Shown: piece by piece, positions 45,070 through 54,184 of the stretch
How positions within the stretch are numbered: the first letter of the stretch is position 1
How the letters are laid out: each line of letters starts with the position of its first letter
NCBI GenBank assembly: GCA_019694435.1
Contig: JAIBBZ010000007.1
Span: 124,001 to 188,000, forward strand
From: Pirellulales bacterium
GTDB lineage: Bacteria > Planctomycetota > Planctomycetia > Pirellulales > JAEUIK01
Direction of reading: 5' to 3'
DNA: 64,000 nt
Notes under the pieces: model-generated
What the model was told of the DNA's origin: nothing
Databases searched by the model: none
The model's input: only the letters and a program-made list of their open reading frames with translations
Position numbers and translations under genes: made by a program

Positions 45070-46569
45070 ATGGATCGGGGTGCGCAACCGCTGCGCGGGA
45101 TCAGTCTCCGGCAGGTCCTGCCCGAGGCGGTGTTCTTTGGCGCCGACGACGTGCGGGTGCAAAGCTGTACCGCCGATTCGCGATCGTGTCGCCCCGGTGA
45201 TCTGTTCGTTGCCCTGCGCGGGACGCAATGCGACGGGCACGACTACGCTCTCGAAGCCATCGGCCGCGGCGCCCAAGCGGTGCTGGCCGAGCGGCCGATT
45301 CCGGGCATTGCACGGCCGATGTGTCTCGTGCCCGATTCGCGCGTGGCTTTCGGTCGGCTTTGCCAGACGTTGGCCGGCGAGCCCAGTCGGCAGTTGAAGG
45401 TGATCGGGATCACCGGGACCAACGGCAAGACAACCACCAGTCTGCTCGTGGCCAGTATTCTGAATACGGCCGGATATCCCAGCGGCCTGATCGGCACGCT
45501 GGGCTGCTGCGACGGCGTCGAAATCGGGCCTGCCGAGCTGACCACGCCTTCGCCACCGGCGATGGCCGAATGGCTAGCGCGGATGGCCGCGAACGGCTGC
45601 ACGCATGGCGTCGTCGAGGTGTCGAGTCACGCCCTGGCCCAGCATCGCGTAAGCGGGATCCAATTCGACGCCGTGGCCGTGACGAATGTATGCCACGACC
45701 ATCTCGATTTTCACGGCTCGCTCGAGGAGTACCGTGCCGCCAAGGGGCGGTTGTTCGATCATCTATCGGTCGACGGCGTCGCGGTTGTCAACGCGGACGA
45801 TGCGGTGTGCGCAGGTTACCTGTGCGAATACGCTGGCCCGGCGCTGACGTTTGGGCTGCATCGGCCGGCGGAAATCTGTGGGATGACGATCGAGCGACTC
45901 GTCAGCGAACAGACTTTCTTGTTGACGATCGGCAATGAGACCGTGCCGGTCCGCAGCAAGTTGATCGGTGCGCACAACGTCTACAACTGCCTGGCCGCGG
46001 CCGGTCTGGCGACGGTCTATGGCATCGACCTGGCGACGATCGCGCGCGGCATCGAGGAAGTCGACAAGGTGCCCGGCCGCTTGGAACGGATCGAGTGCGG
46101 TCAGCCGTTTGCCGTGTTTGTCGACTATGCCCACACGCCTGACGCGCTGGGGAACAGTCTCGATGCGCTGCAGCCGCTGGTCGAAGGTCGCTTGATTTGC
46201 GTGTTCGGGGCCGGCGGCGATCGCGACCGTGGCAAGCGCCCCCTGATGGGGCGGACCGTCGAGCAGGGCGCGCATGTGGCCATCGTCACGAGTGACAATC
46301 CGCGTCACGAAGACCCTCAAAAAATTGCCCGCGAAGTGCTGGCGGGATTTCGCGTGCCGCAGCGGGCCCGGGTGATCCTCGACCGGGGCGAAGCGATCGC
46401 TGCGGCGCTCTCCGAGGCCAGGCCTGGTGACTGCGTGTTGATCGCCGGCAAGGGCCACGAAGACTACCAGGTCGTCGGGGATGAGCGGCTGCGGTTCGAT
46501 GACCGCGCGTTCGTTCGGCAGTGGCTCTACGAGCAGGGAGAACAATTGGGCCGTCACAAGGCTGCCTAG
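45070..46569 (+). CDS. murE: UDP-MurNAc-L-Ala-D-Glu:meso-diaminopimelate ligase
   Basis: Adds meso-diaminopimelate to the peptidoglycan stem peptide in the cytoplasm. 499 residues with the Mur ligase order: N-terminal UDP-binding domain (VQSCTADSRSCRPGDLFVALRG), ATP P-loop ITGTNGKTTTSLLVA near 118-132, THGVVEVSSHALAQHR, NVCHDHLDFH, and C-terminal domain with DNPRHEDP, the DNPR signature of DAP-specific MurE. ATG 45070 follows GGAGG (45056-45060). First gene of the operon, 8 bp before murF. It indicates a DAP-type peptidoglycan. Confidence 0.96.
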   Translation: MDRGAQPLRGISLRQVLPEAVFFGADDVRVQSCTADSRSCRPGDLFVALRGTQCDGHDYALEAIGRGAQAVLAERPIPGIARPMCLVPDSRVAFGRLCQTLAGEPSRQLKVIGITGTNGKTTTSLLVASILNTAGYPSGLIGTLGCCDGVEIGPAELTTPSPPAMAEWLARMAANGCTHGVVEVSSHALAQHRVSGIQFDAVAVTNVCHDHLDFHGSLEEYRAAKGRLFDHLSVDGVAVVNADDAVCAGYLCEYAGPALTFGLHRPAEICGMTIERLVSEQTFLLTIGNETVPVRSKLIGAHNVYNCLAAAGLATVYGIDLATIARGIEEVDKVPGRLERIECGQPFAVFVDYAHTPDALGNSLDALQPLVEGRLICVFGAGGDRDRGKRPLMGRTVEQGAHVAIVTSDNPRHEDPQKIAREVLAGFRVPQRARVILDRGEAIAAALSEARPGDCVLIAGKGHEDYQVVGDERLRFDDRAFVRQWLYEQGEQLGRHKAA

Positions 46570-46577
46570 GCGCAACG

Positions 46578-48041
46578 ATGAGCATTGGTTTGAAACAACT
46601 GGTTGAGGCGGTTGGCGGCGAGCTGCGTCCGGCCGCGGGCGGGCTCGAGGCGGCGGCATGGCACGCACCGCTGCGCGTCGTCACGCATAGCGCCGCCGTG
46701 CAGCCGGGCGACGTGTTTTGGGCCTTGCGGGGTGCGCAGCACGAAGGCTCGCGTTTTGCTCAAGAGGCGTTTGCACGCGGCGCCGCAGGTGTCGTGGCCG
46801 ATCGTGAAGGTGTCGCTCCGCCGACGGGCCATTGGACGCTGCAAGTGCCCGATGCCCTGGCGGCTCTCGGACGACTCGCGGCCTGGTGCCGCCATCGATT
46901 CTCCGGCCCGGTGATTGCCGTCACGGGCAGTCACGGCAAGACGACCACGCGGGAACTGATTGCCCAAGCCCTTGCGCCGAAATACCAGGTGTGCCGCAGC
47001 CCGGCCAATTGGAACAATCACGTGGGCTTGCCGCTGGCCATGTTGGGGCTGAGCGACGATCCGCAAGCAGCCGTATTCGAGCTGGGTGCCAGTGCGGTCG
47101 GCGAGATCGCCCGGCTGGCCGAGTTGTGCCGCCCACAAATCGGGGTGATCACGGCGCTCGGCGAAGCGCACCTCGCGAGCTTTGGTGGCCTGGACGAGAT
47201 CGCGCGAGCCAAATGGGAACTGGTCGAATCGCTGCCCGCCGGCGGGCTGGCCGTGCTGAATGGCGACTGCGAGCGGTTGCGTCGCAACTCGGTACCCGAG
47301 CGGATTTCCGCGGTGTGGCAGGGTCGTGCCGGGCGCAATGATCTGAGAGCCACGGATATCGCCTTTACCGCCGGCGCGTTGCGGCTCACGGTCGATGGAA
47401 CCGTGTTTCGTGTGCCCGTCTGGGGTCGGCATCACTTGGGCAGCGTGCTGGCGGCCGTGGCCGTGGCGCGTCACCTGGGCGTGCCGCTGGGTAGCGTGGC
47501 CGAATCGCTCGCCGAATTTGAACCGCCGTCGATGCGCGGGCGCGTGCTGAGGTGCGGTGGGCTGCGCGTCATCGACGACACCTATAACGCCAGTCCGAGC
47601 ACGATGCGGGCGGCGCTCGATCTGTTGGGCGAGGTGCCTGCCGACGGACGCCGCATCTTCGTGTGCGGCGACATGCTCGAGCTGGGTGCCGAATCGCCGA
47701 GTTGGCATCGTCGCTTGGGTCACGAAGCCGTGACGCGCGGCGGGGTCGATCGACTCATCGCCGTCGGCGAGTTTGCCGCTGACGTTGCGGCGGGCGCCGT
47801 CGATGCCGGATTGCCACATCGATCGTGTGCCGCATGTGCCACGATCGACGAAGCCTATTACGAACTGACAGCCGACTTGCAGCCCGGCGATTGGGTGACC
47901 GTCAAGGGCTCGCGAGCGATGCGTCTCGAGATCCTCGTCGAACGGCTGCGCGAAGCGCTGTTGGTGATGGATGTGCGACTGGGTCGGGCACGGCGCAGCG
48001 CGACCGTTCTGCCGACGCTGAGGCTGGCCTCGGCGGCCTGA
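46578..48041 (+). CDS. murF: UDP-MurNAc-tripeptide:D-Ala-D-Ala ligase
   Basis: Adds D-Ala-D-Ala to the UDP-MurNAc tripeptide. 487 residues: LRVVTHSAAVQPGDVFWALRG, P-loop AVTGSHGKTTTRELIA near 115, NWNNHVGLPLAMLGL, VFELGASAVGEIARL, and the C-terminal VIDDTYNASPSTMRAALDLL. The GKTTTRELIA motif and the DTYNASP box are diagnostic of MurF. ATG 46578 starts 8 bp after the murE stop; a longer in-frame start at 46521 overlaps murE and is rejected. The next gene, mraY, begins after a 330-bp gap with two hairpins. Confidence 0.95.
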   Translation: MSIGLKQLVEAVGGELRPAAGGLEAAAWHAPLRVVTHSAAVQPGDVFWALRGAQHEGSRFAQEAFARGAAGVVADREGVAPPTGHWTLQVPDALAALGRLAAWCRHRFSGPVIAVTGSHGKTTTRELIAQALAPKYQVCRSPANWNNHVGLPLAMLGLSDDPQAAVFELGASAVGEIARLAELCRPQIGVITALGEAHLASFGGLDEIARAKWELVESLPAGGLAVLNGDCERLRRNSVPERISAVWQGRAGRNDLRATDIAFTAGALRLTVDGTVFRVPVWGRHHLGSVLAAVAVARHLGVPLGSVAESLAEFEPPSMRGRVLRCGGLRVIDDTYNASPSTMRAALDLLGEVPADGRRIFVCGDMLELGAESPSWHRRLGHEAVTRGGVDRLIAVGEFAADVAAGAVDAGLPHRSCAACATIDEAYYELTADLQPGDWVTVKGSRAMRLEILVERLREALLVMDVRLGRARRSATVLPTLRLASAA

Positions 48042-48250
48042 ACGACAACGGGACCTCGGCCATCGAGCCGCGAACGTACAGCGAACACGAAAGGACTCAG
48101 CAACCGACCATTTGAAGCTCCATCGTTTGCGTTCGGCTTTGCGGGAGTTCGAACGCTACCCTCCCTCCTGGGTAGGAGCATTTACTCGTTGGCACCCTGC
48201 GGTTTCTGGGTCAACCGCCGCCAGCGAGTGCTTCGCGATGGAGCTTAGAC

Positions 48251-48288
48251 TGGGCCCCGCGCGGACATGGGTCCGCCGCTGGGGCCCA
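48251..48288 (+). other. Hairpin in murF-mraY spacer
   Basis: TGGGCCCC (48251-48258) pairs with GGGGCCCA (48281-48288), and GCGGAC (48261-48266) pairs with GTCCGC (48271-48276) around an ATGG tetraloop, with a small internal loop. No T-run follows. Confidence 0.6.
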
Positions 48289-48301
48289 GGGAACACGCCG
48301 C

Positions 48302-48337
48302 CGGGCGAGCGTCGCCATTCGAGGTGCCGCTCGCCCG
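48302..48337 (+). other. Second hairpin in murF-mraY spacer
   Basis: CGGGCGAGCG (48302-48311) pairs perfectly with CGCTCGCCCG (48328-48337) over a 16-base loop, 35 bp before the mraY start. It could mask or expose the mraY ribosome-binding region. Confidence 0.5.
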
Positions 48338-48371
48338 CGGCATTTTGTCGGCTCACCAAACGGAAGCTGCG

Positions 48372-49463
48372 ATGCAAGGAACGCTGTTGCTGGCAACGAT
48401 TGCCGGTTGGATCGCGCTGGTGTGCGTGCTCGTGACCGGGCCGCGGACCATCGCCTGGTTGCGGCGGCTTTGCCCGGAGCGCATCGACGTTGCTTCGCCG
48501 CGCTTGCGCGAGCTACATGGCGCGAAGGCTGGGACACCGACGCTGGGCGGTGTTCTGTTCGTCGCCGCCAGTCTCTTGGCCACGGCGGCCGTCGGCGGGT
48601 TGTTCGAACCCGCGGTGCTGCTGGTCGCGCTGGCGATGGTGGCGTTCGGACTGGTGGGCGCCTGGGACGACGTGCTGAAGATTCGCCGTGGCCGTGGCGT
48701 CACGCCGCGCGGCAAATTGCTGGCGCAGTTCGCCGTCGCGGTGCCTTTGGCCTGCGGTTGGCTGTGCTTGGCGCCGCAAACTGCAAACGCAGCGGCGACG
48801 GTTGTGTTGGCGAGCATGGGCACGGTGTGGCTCGTGGGAATGGTGAATGCGGTCAATGTGACGGATGGACTCGACGGGCTGGCCGCTGGCTGCGGGCTCG
48901 TGGCCGCGGTGATCCTGGCGATCGTCGTAGCCGTTGCGCCGCAACGAGTGATCGGCGGCTCGCCGGAGTCGGCCGTGGCGCTGGCCGTGATGCTGATCGC
49001 CTTGGCGGGCGGCTTGGCCGGGTTCCTGCGATTCAACCTGCACCCGGCTCAGGTGTTCATGGGCAATGCCGGGGCCGCGGCTTTGGGTGCCGTGCTAGCA
49101 ATGTCTTCGCTCGTCTCGGGGCAAGCCTTGGCGCTGCTTCTGGCGGGCGGGGTATTCGTCGTCGAGGCCGCAAGCGTGCTCGTGCAGGTCACCGTTTACA
49201 AGCTGACGGGCCGCCGCGTGTTGCGCTGCGCGCCGCTCCATCATCACTTTCAATTTGGCGGATGGAAGGAGCCGGTGATCGTCCGGCGTTTTTTTGTCTT
49301 GGCGCTCGTCGGCGGACTGGCGGCCTTGACCTCGGCCGCCCTGCGCGGGCAAACAGGTACTCATCCCGCAAACTTTGCGGATGATGCGATTGCGGCGCCA
49401 AGCGACTCGCGGGCGGTCGAACGGGTCACGCAGGACGCGCGGCCGCGACAAGTTCTGAGGTGA
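48372..49463 (+). CDS. mraY: MraY-type phospho-MurNAc-pentapeptide transferase with D-to-N change
   Basis: Polytopic membrane enzyme that loads phospho-MurNAc-pentapeptide on undecaprenyl phosphate to make lipid I. 363 residues and ten helices. Family motifs are GTPTLGGVLF (56-65), AWDDVLKIRRGRG (DD near 98-99), NAVNVTDGLDGLAAG, and the HHH box APLHHHFQFGGWKEP. The MGD(x)GS motif, whose Asp binds Mg2+ in solved structures, reads FMGNAGAAALG: Asn232. This could lower or abolish activity unless compensated, or MraY may be annotated by similarity only. A C-terminal tail of about 45 soluble residues is extra. Start ATG 48372. Confidence 0.9.
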   Translation: MQGTLLLATIAGWIALVCVLVTGPRTIAWLRRLCPERIDVASPRLRELHGAKAGTPTLGGVLFVAASLLATAAVGGLFEPAVLLVALAMVAFGLVGAWDDVLKIRRGRGVTPRGKLLAQFAVAVPLACGWLCLAPQTANAAATVVLASMGTVWLVGMVNAVNVTDGLDGLAAGCGLVAAVILAIVVAVAPQRVIGGSPESAVALAVMLIALAGGLAGFLRFNLHPAQVFMGNAGAAALGAVLAMSSLVSGQALALLLAGGVFVVEAASVLVQVTVYKLTGRRVLRCAPLHHHFQFGGWKEPVIVRRFFVLALVGGLAALTSAALRGQTGTHPANFADDAIAAPSDSRAVERVTQDARPRQVLR

Positions 49464-49472
49464 TGGCCCGTC

Positions 49473-50744
49473 ATGGCGCGCGACGAAGATTTGAACGCCG
49501 AGACTGTTCCGCGCGAACCTGCGCCGCCGGCGGACGGTCGTTCCGAGGAAACCATGCAAACGCTGTTGTCCATGCCGTTCTCTTCGACTCGCGGCGTCGC
49601 CCGAAGCGCGCACGTCGTGATCGCCGGCGGCGGGACCGCGGGGCATCTGTTTCCCGGTCTCGCCGTGGCCGAGCGGCTGCGGCAGATGCGGCCCGACGTA
49701 CGCATTACGTTTGCCGGCGCCGGTCGTCCGGCGGAAAAGCGGCATGTCGCCGCCGCGGGATTCGACTATTTGGCCCTCCCCTGTCGCCCGCGGCCGAGTT
49801 CGGCCTGGGGCACCTTGCGCTTCGTGACCGATCACTGGGCCGGCTATCGGCGGGCTTTGCGCTTTTTGCGCCGCGAGCAGGTCGGGTGCGTGATCGGCCT
49901 GGGCGGCTACGGGAGCGTGCCCGCCGCCCGGGCAGCAGGTCAACGTGGAGTGCCCCTGGTATTGCTCGAGCAAAACGCCGTGCCGGGGCGCGCGACGCGC
50001 TGGCTGGCGCAATTCGCCACGGTGATCTGCGCGGCGTTGCCGCAGTCCAAGAGTGAATTCTGGCCCGCCGCACCAGTCCGGATCACAGGCACCCCGATTC
50101 GCGAGGACTTTGCCCGCGCCGGAGTGCAGCGCGCGGCCTGGTTGGCGCGGCGTCGTCAAGAAGGCCAATTGCCCACACGGCGCCTGCTCGTACTCGGCGG
50201 CAGCCAGGGCGCGCGCAGCCTGAATCAGTTCGTGCCGCGCGCCTTGTACAAGGCGGGCGCCGCGGCACAGGGCTGGCGCATCGTCCATCAAACGGGCGAA
50301 GAAGACGTGGCCGAGACGACTCGCGCTTATGGCAAGTTGGCGATTCGCGCGACGGTCGTCCCGTTCATCGGTTCGATGGCCGATGCGTTGCGCGACGTCG
50401 ATCTGGTCATCAGCCGCGCCGGTGGCTCGACCCTGGCCGAACTGGCGGCCTTGGGTGTTCCCGCCTTGTTGGTCCCCTACCCGCACGCCGCCGACGATCA
50501 CCAGCGCGCCAACGCCGACGTGTTCGTCGCCGCGGGCGCGGCACAATTGATTGACGCCCGCGAAAGTGGTGGGCGGCTTGACACACGTCTGGCGGCGGCA
50601 CTTGCGCCGTACTTGGCGCATCCCGAGCGCCTCGACACGCTGGCGGCCGGTATGCTGTCGTTGGCCCGGCCCGACGCGGCCTGGCACGTCGCCCAAATGG
50701 TCGACGACCTGTTGCCGGCCCGGCAGGTACGCAAGGCCGGCTAG
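49473..50744 (+). CDS. murG: UDP-GlcNAc:lipid I N-acetylglucosaminyltransferase
   Basis: Peripheral membrane GT28 enzyme making lipid II. The motifs are intact: HVVIAGGGTAGHLFPGLAVAE, VIGLGGYGSVPAARAA, LLEQNAVPGRATRWLA, VLGGSQGARSLNQF, and SRAGGSTLAELAALGVPALLVPYPHAADDHQ. Two starts are possible: ATG 49473 (GAGGTGATGG upstream) and ATG 49554, which has a good GAGG five bases before it and begins close to the family's usual start; the longer form would add 27 charged residues. It follows mraY by 9 bp, with no murD or ftsW between. Confidence 0.93.
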   Translation: MARDEDLNAETVPREPAPPADGRSEETMQTLLSMPFSSTRGVARSAHVVIAGGGTAGHLFPGLAVAERLRQMRPDVRITFAGAGRPAEKRHVAAAGFDYLALPCRPRPSSAWGTLRFVTDHWAGYRRALRFLRREQVGCVIGLGGYGSVPAARAAGQRGVPLVLLEQNAVPGRATRWLAQFATVICAALPQSKSEFWPAAPVRITGTPIREDFARAGVQRAAWLARRRQEGQLPTRRLLVLGGSQGARSLNQFVPRALYKAGAAAQGWRIVHQTGEEDVAETTRAYGKLAIRATVVPFIGSMADALRDVDLVISRAGGSTLAELAALGVPALLVPYPHAADDHQRANADVFVAAGAAQLIDARESGGRLDTRLAAALAPYLAHPERLDTLAAGMLSLARPDAAWHVAQMVDDLLPARQVRKAG

Positions 50745-50885
50745 GTTCGCGTCTCTGCAATCCGCGCGGTCTGCGCAGCTTCGCTTGACCCGGTCGTTCG
50801 TCGGGTCGTATCGTTCGGTGCCCTTGCGCACCGCGCTGAATCGTGCGTGCTAGCAGCGGGCGTCCGCGCTGGAATCAAGGATGAC

Positions 50886-52292
50886 ATGGCGCTGCTAACT
50901 CGTTCGTCGAGCCCGCGTTGGTCGCTGCTGCCGCGGCCGGATTGCCATCAAGCCCACCTGGTCGGCGTGGCCGGCTCGGGAATGCGCGCGTTGGCCGACG
51001 TGTTGCTGCGTCGCGGCTGGCGCGTGTCCGGGTCGGATCTGGCGCCGGCCGGTCTCGAGGCTTTGGTGGCCAGCGGACTGCAATTGGTCGCCGGCCATCC
51101 GGCCGATGCGATTTCGACGACGACGCATCTTGTAGTACACAGCGCGGCGATCGACGCCGACAACCCCGAGCGCCGCCGCGCGCGAGAAATCGGCGTGCCG
51201 TGCGTGAGCTATCCGCAGTTGCTCGGCCACTGGTCCGAGACGCATGCGACGACCGCCATCGCCGGTACGCATGGCAAATCGACGACGACCGCCATGGCGG
51301 CCGCGATCTTCGCGCACGCTGGTCTCGATCCGACGGTCGTGGGCGGCGGAGCAACCCTGGGCGCCGCCACGGGCGGGCGCGCGGGCCGACACGACCGTCT
51401 GATGATCGAAGCCTGCGAGTTTCAGCGCAACTTTCTGCATCTCCGTCCCAGAACCGCTGTGCTGCTCAACGTCGAATGGGACCATGTCGACTGCTATGCA
51501 ACGCCGGCCGACGTCGCGGCGGCATTCTCGCAACTCGTGGCCGCGGTGCCACACGACGGGCTCGTCATCGCCAACGCCGACGACCGCTCGACGCTCGACG
51601 TCGCCGCGTCGGCACGCGCGCGGCTCGTGACTTTCGGACAAGGGCCCTGGGCACGCTGGTGGGCGGCCGACTTGCGGCACGCCGCCGGGCGCTACACCTT
51701 TCGCCTGTTGCATCGTGGTTCTCCGGAGGCGACGATTCGGCTGGCGGTCCGAGGAAGGCATCAGGTGCAAAACGCCTTGGCAGCGGCGGCATTGGCGGCC
51801 GAAAGTGGTGCCTCGCTCCAGGCGATTCGCGAGGCGCTGGAAGGCTTTCCGGGCGTCCAGCGGCGCCTCGAGTGGCTGCCCAACTGGCGCGGCGTGACGC
51901 GCATCGACGACTACGCCCATCATCCCACCGCGGTCGCGGCGACCCTAGCGGCCGTTCGCGAGGCCTGTCCGGGGCGGCGGATCGTTGCCGTGTTCGAGCC
52001 GCATCAGCGGTCGCGCACCGAACGTCTCCTGGACGACTTCGCCCGCAGCCTGCACAATGCCGACAGCGTCTGGGTCGCGCCGGTGTATTGTGCCCGCGAA
52101 CCGGAAACCGACGCACGCCTATCGATCGCGGCGGAGTTGGGCTGGCGCATCTGGGCGCGGGGTGGCGACGCGGTGGTTTGTCGCGAGCTGAGCGAGATCG
52201 CCCCGGCGCTGGCGACGCGACTGTCGCCCGGCGACGTACTGGTGACGATGGGTGCTGGAGACGTACGAAAGATTCAGGATGAGCTTGCCTAA
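50886..52292 (+). CDS. murC: UDP-N-acetylmuramate:L-alanine ligase
   Basis: First peptidoglycan stem-peptide ligase. 468 residues: HLVGVAGSGMRALADVL (UDP-binding GxGxxG), P-loop IAGTHGKSTTTAMAA near 123, MIEACEFQRNFLHLRP, LLNVEWDHVDCY, and the C-terminal IDDYAHHPTAVAATLAA and VFEPHQRSRTERLL. The motifs are diagnostic of MurC rather than MurD. ATG 50886 is preceded by AAGGA; the longer in-frame start at 50847 is unlikely. It overlaps murB by 14 bp. Confidence 0.95.
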   Translation: MALLTRSSSPRWSLLPRPDCHQAHLVGVAGSGMRALADVLLRRGWRVSGSDLAPAGLEALVASGLQLVAGHPADAISTTTHLVVHSAAIDADNPERRRAREIGVPCVSYPQLLGHWSETHATTAIAGTHGKSTTTAMAAAIFAHAGLDPTVVGGGATLGAATGGRAGRHDRLMIEACEFQRNFLHLRPRTAVLLNVEWDHVDCYATPADVAAAFSQLVAAVPHDGLVIANADDRSTLDVAASARARLVTFGQGPWARWWAADLRHAAGRYTFRLLHRGSPEATIRLAVRGRHQVQNALAAAALAAESGASLQAIREALEGFPGVQRRLEWLPNWRGVTRIDDYAHHPTAVAATLAAVREACPGRRIVAVFEPHQRSRTERLLDDFARSLHNADSVWVAPVYCAREPETDARLSIAAELGWRIWARGGDAVVCRELSEIAPALATRLSPGDVLVTMGAGDVRKIQDELA

Positions 52293-53157
52293 AGCGTTTA
52301 GCGAATTCGTGCAGCCGGCCGAACCTTTGGCCCCGCACACCTGGTTCCGCATCGGCGGGCCGGCCGAGTATTTTGCGCGGCCGCGGACGATCGAAGAACT
52401 CACCGCGCTGGTCGAATACGGCCGCGACGCAGGGGTGCCCGTGCGGCTGCTGGGCGGGGGATCGAACGTGCTGGTGCGCGACGAAGGGGTGCCCGGTCTG
52501 GTCATCCAGTTGTCCGAACCTCAGTTCGCGGCCATACGCGCCGAGGGCAATGTGGTCACGGCCGGCGGCGCGGCCAAGCTCGGTCATGTCATTTCAGTGG
52601 CCGTGCGCGAGGGCTTGGCAGGCTTGGAAACGCTCGTCGGCATTCCCGGGACCGTGGGCGGCGCCCTGCACGGCAATGCCGGTGGCCGCGGCGGCGACGT
52701 CGGTCAATGGACGGCGCAGGCCACGGTGATGACGCGCGCCGGTAAGATTCTCGTGCGGCAGCGCGATGAAATGGTGTTCGCTTATCGCGAAAGCAGCCTC
52801 GACGAGCTGGTCATCCTCGAAGCGCGGTTTCAGCTCGAAGAGGGCGAACCCACGGAACTGACGCGCCGCATGCAGCAGCAATGGATCGTCAAGAAGGCCG
52901 CTCAGCCGCTCGGGCATCAGAGTGCCGGTTGCATCTTCAAGAATCCACGCGGCATGAGTGCCGGGATGTTGATCGACCAGGCCGGGCTGAAGGGCACGCG
53001 CGTCGGGGGGGCCGAGGTCAGCGACCGGCACGCGAATTTCATTGTCGCCGATCCTGGCACGTCGGCGGCCGATGTGTTGCGCTTGATCGACCTGATCAAG
53101 GGCCGCGTCGCCGAGAGGCAGGGCGTCGATTTGGAAACCGAGATCGAAATCTGGTAG
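52279..53157 (+). CDS. murB: UDP-N-acetylenolpyruvoylglucosamine reductase
   Basis: FAD enzyme making UDP-MurNAc from the MurA product. 292 residues: TWFRIGGPAEYFARPR, LLGGGSNVLVRDEGVPG (FAD), ETLVGIPGTVGGALHGNAGG, and the substrate proton-donor region HQSAGCIFKNPRG, where the usual Ser is in the form SAGC. The C-terminal Glu is in LETEIEIW. This looks like a type II MurB. ATG 52279 overlaps the murC stop by 14 bp, so it is translationally coupled. Confidence 0.95.
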   Translation: MSLPKAFSEFVQPAEPLAPHTWFRIGGPAEYFARPRTIEELTALVEYGRDAGVPVRLLGGGSNVLVRDEGVPGLVIQLSEPQFAAIRAEGNVVTAGGAAKLGHVISVAVREGLAGLETLVGIPGTVGGALHGNAGGRGGDVGQWTAQATVMTRAGKILVRQRDEMVFAYRESSLDELVILEARFQLEEGEPTELTRRMQQQWIVKKAAQPLGHQSAGCIFKNPRGMSAGMLIDQAGLKGTRVGGAEVSDRHANFIVADPGTSAADVLRLIDLIKGRVAERQGVDLETEIEIW

Positions 53158-53236
53158 CCGCGGACGCCAGGATGGCCGTGCCGCGTGCGCGTTGGGGCTG
53201 AAACAAACACGAGTTCGAGCCGTCAAGGAGGATGGC

Positions 53237-54184
53237 ATGACGACCGACAATCTAGGCCTTTCGCTGCGGGTTGCCGTCCTCTGCGGCGGCCATTCGGCCG
53301 AGCGCTCCGTCAGTCTGGCCAGCGGCCAGGCCGTGGCCAAGGCGCTCGCCGCGGCGGGACACGACGTCCGCCAGTTCGACCCGGCCGCGACACCGCTCGA
53401 TGACCTGCCGTGGCCGTCGATCGATGTCTGCTACCTCGCCTTGCATGGCGGCACGGGTGAGGATGGCACTGTGCAGCAGCAGCTCGAGCGTCTCGGCGTG
53501 CGCTACACTGGCAGCGGCCCTGCGGCCTCGCGCTTGGCCATGAGCAAATCGGCGAGCAAGGAGCGATTTGCCCAGCACGAGGTGCCGACGCTGCCCTATG
53601 TGCTGGTTCATCGCGGCCAGCGCTCGGCCGATATCCTCGCGAGCGTCGCCGCGCTCGGCTATCCGTTGATCTTCAAACCCGATGGACAAGGTTCGAGCCT
53701 GGGCGTGGCCGTGGCCACCGGGCCGCAACAAGTCGCCTCGGCGCTCGCCACGGCAGGCGAATTCGACGACTTCGTACTCGTCGAACCGTACGTCGCCGGT
53801 CGCGAGTTCACCGTCGCCGTTTGGGGCCGGCAGGCCCTGCCCGTGCTCGAGATCATCGCCCCCGAGGGACTGTTCGATTACAACGCGAAGTACGAATCGG
53901 CACAGACGCGCTACTGCTTCGATCACAGACTGCCGAGCAAGCTGGTCGAGCGCCTTGAGCGTGCCGCCATCGCCGCTGCCGCCGCGCTCGACACAAGCGG
54001 AATGGTGCGGGTCGACGTCATGCTGGATCGGTTCGAATGCCTGTGGGTGCTCGAGGTGAATACCTCGCCCGGTATGACCGATCACAGCCTGGTGCCGAAG
54101 GCGGCGGCCCGCTGGGGGCTCAGTTTTACCGGGCTTTGCGACCGGTTGGTGCGCGAGACTGCCGCCGCGGGTGTTTCCCCATGA
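53237..54184 (+). CDS. ddl: D-alanine:D-alanine ligase
   Basis: ATP-grasp enzyme making D-Ala-D-Ala for MurF. 315 residues: VAVLCGGHSAERSVSLASG at the N-terminus, LALHGGTGEDGTVQQQLE, YTGSGPAASRLAMSK, PLIFKPDGQGSSLGV, and C-terminal LEVNTSPGMTDHSLVPKAA. ATG 53237 follows AAGGAGG. The stop overlaps the ftsQ start (ATGA). Confidence 0.96.
   Translation: MTTDNLGLSLRVAVLCGGHSAERSVSLASGQAVAKALAAAGHDVRQFDPAATPLDDLPWPSIDVCYLALHGGTGEDGTVQQQLERLGVRYTGSGPAASRLAMSKSASKERFAQHEVPTLPYVLVHRGQRSADILASVAALGYPLIFKPDGQGSSLGVAVATGPQQVASALATAGEFDDFVLVEPYVAGREFTVAVWGRQALPVLEIIAPEGLFDYNAKYESAQTRYCFDHRLPSKLVERLERAAIAAAAALDTSGMVRVDVMLDRFECLWVLEVNTSPGMTDHSLVPKAAARWGLSFTGLCDRLVRETAAAGVSP

Larger units (their letters stand above)
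48042..48371 (+). other. murF-mraY intergenic spacer with hairpins
   Basis: 330 bp inside an otherwise tight operon. No open frame resembles a gene. It contains two strong hairpins (48251-48288 and 48302-48337), and no T-run. Possibly an RNA processing site, a second promoter region, or the scar of a removed gene. Confidence 0.5.

Noticed and set aside
44812..45276. 154-residue minus-strand frame before murE
   Set aside because: Antisense to the leader and murE start; no family resemblance, no ribosome-binding site.
46566..47819. 417-residue minus-strand open frame over murF
   Set aside because: Antisense to an unmistakable murF; no recognisable domain.
49095..50831. 578-residue minus-strand open frame over mraY/murG
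   Set aside because: Antisense shadow of two recognisable peptidoglycan genes.
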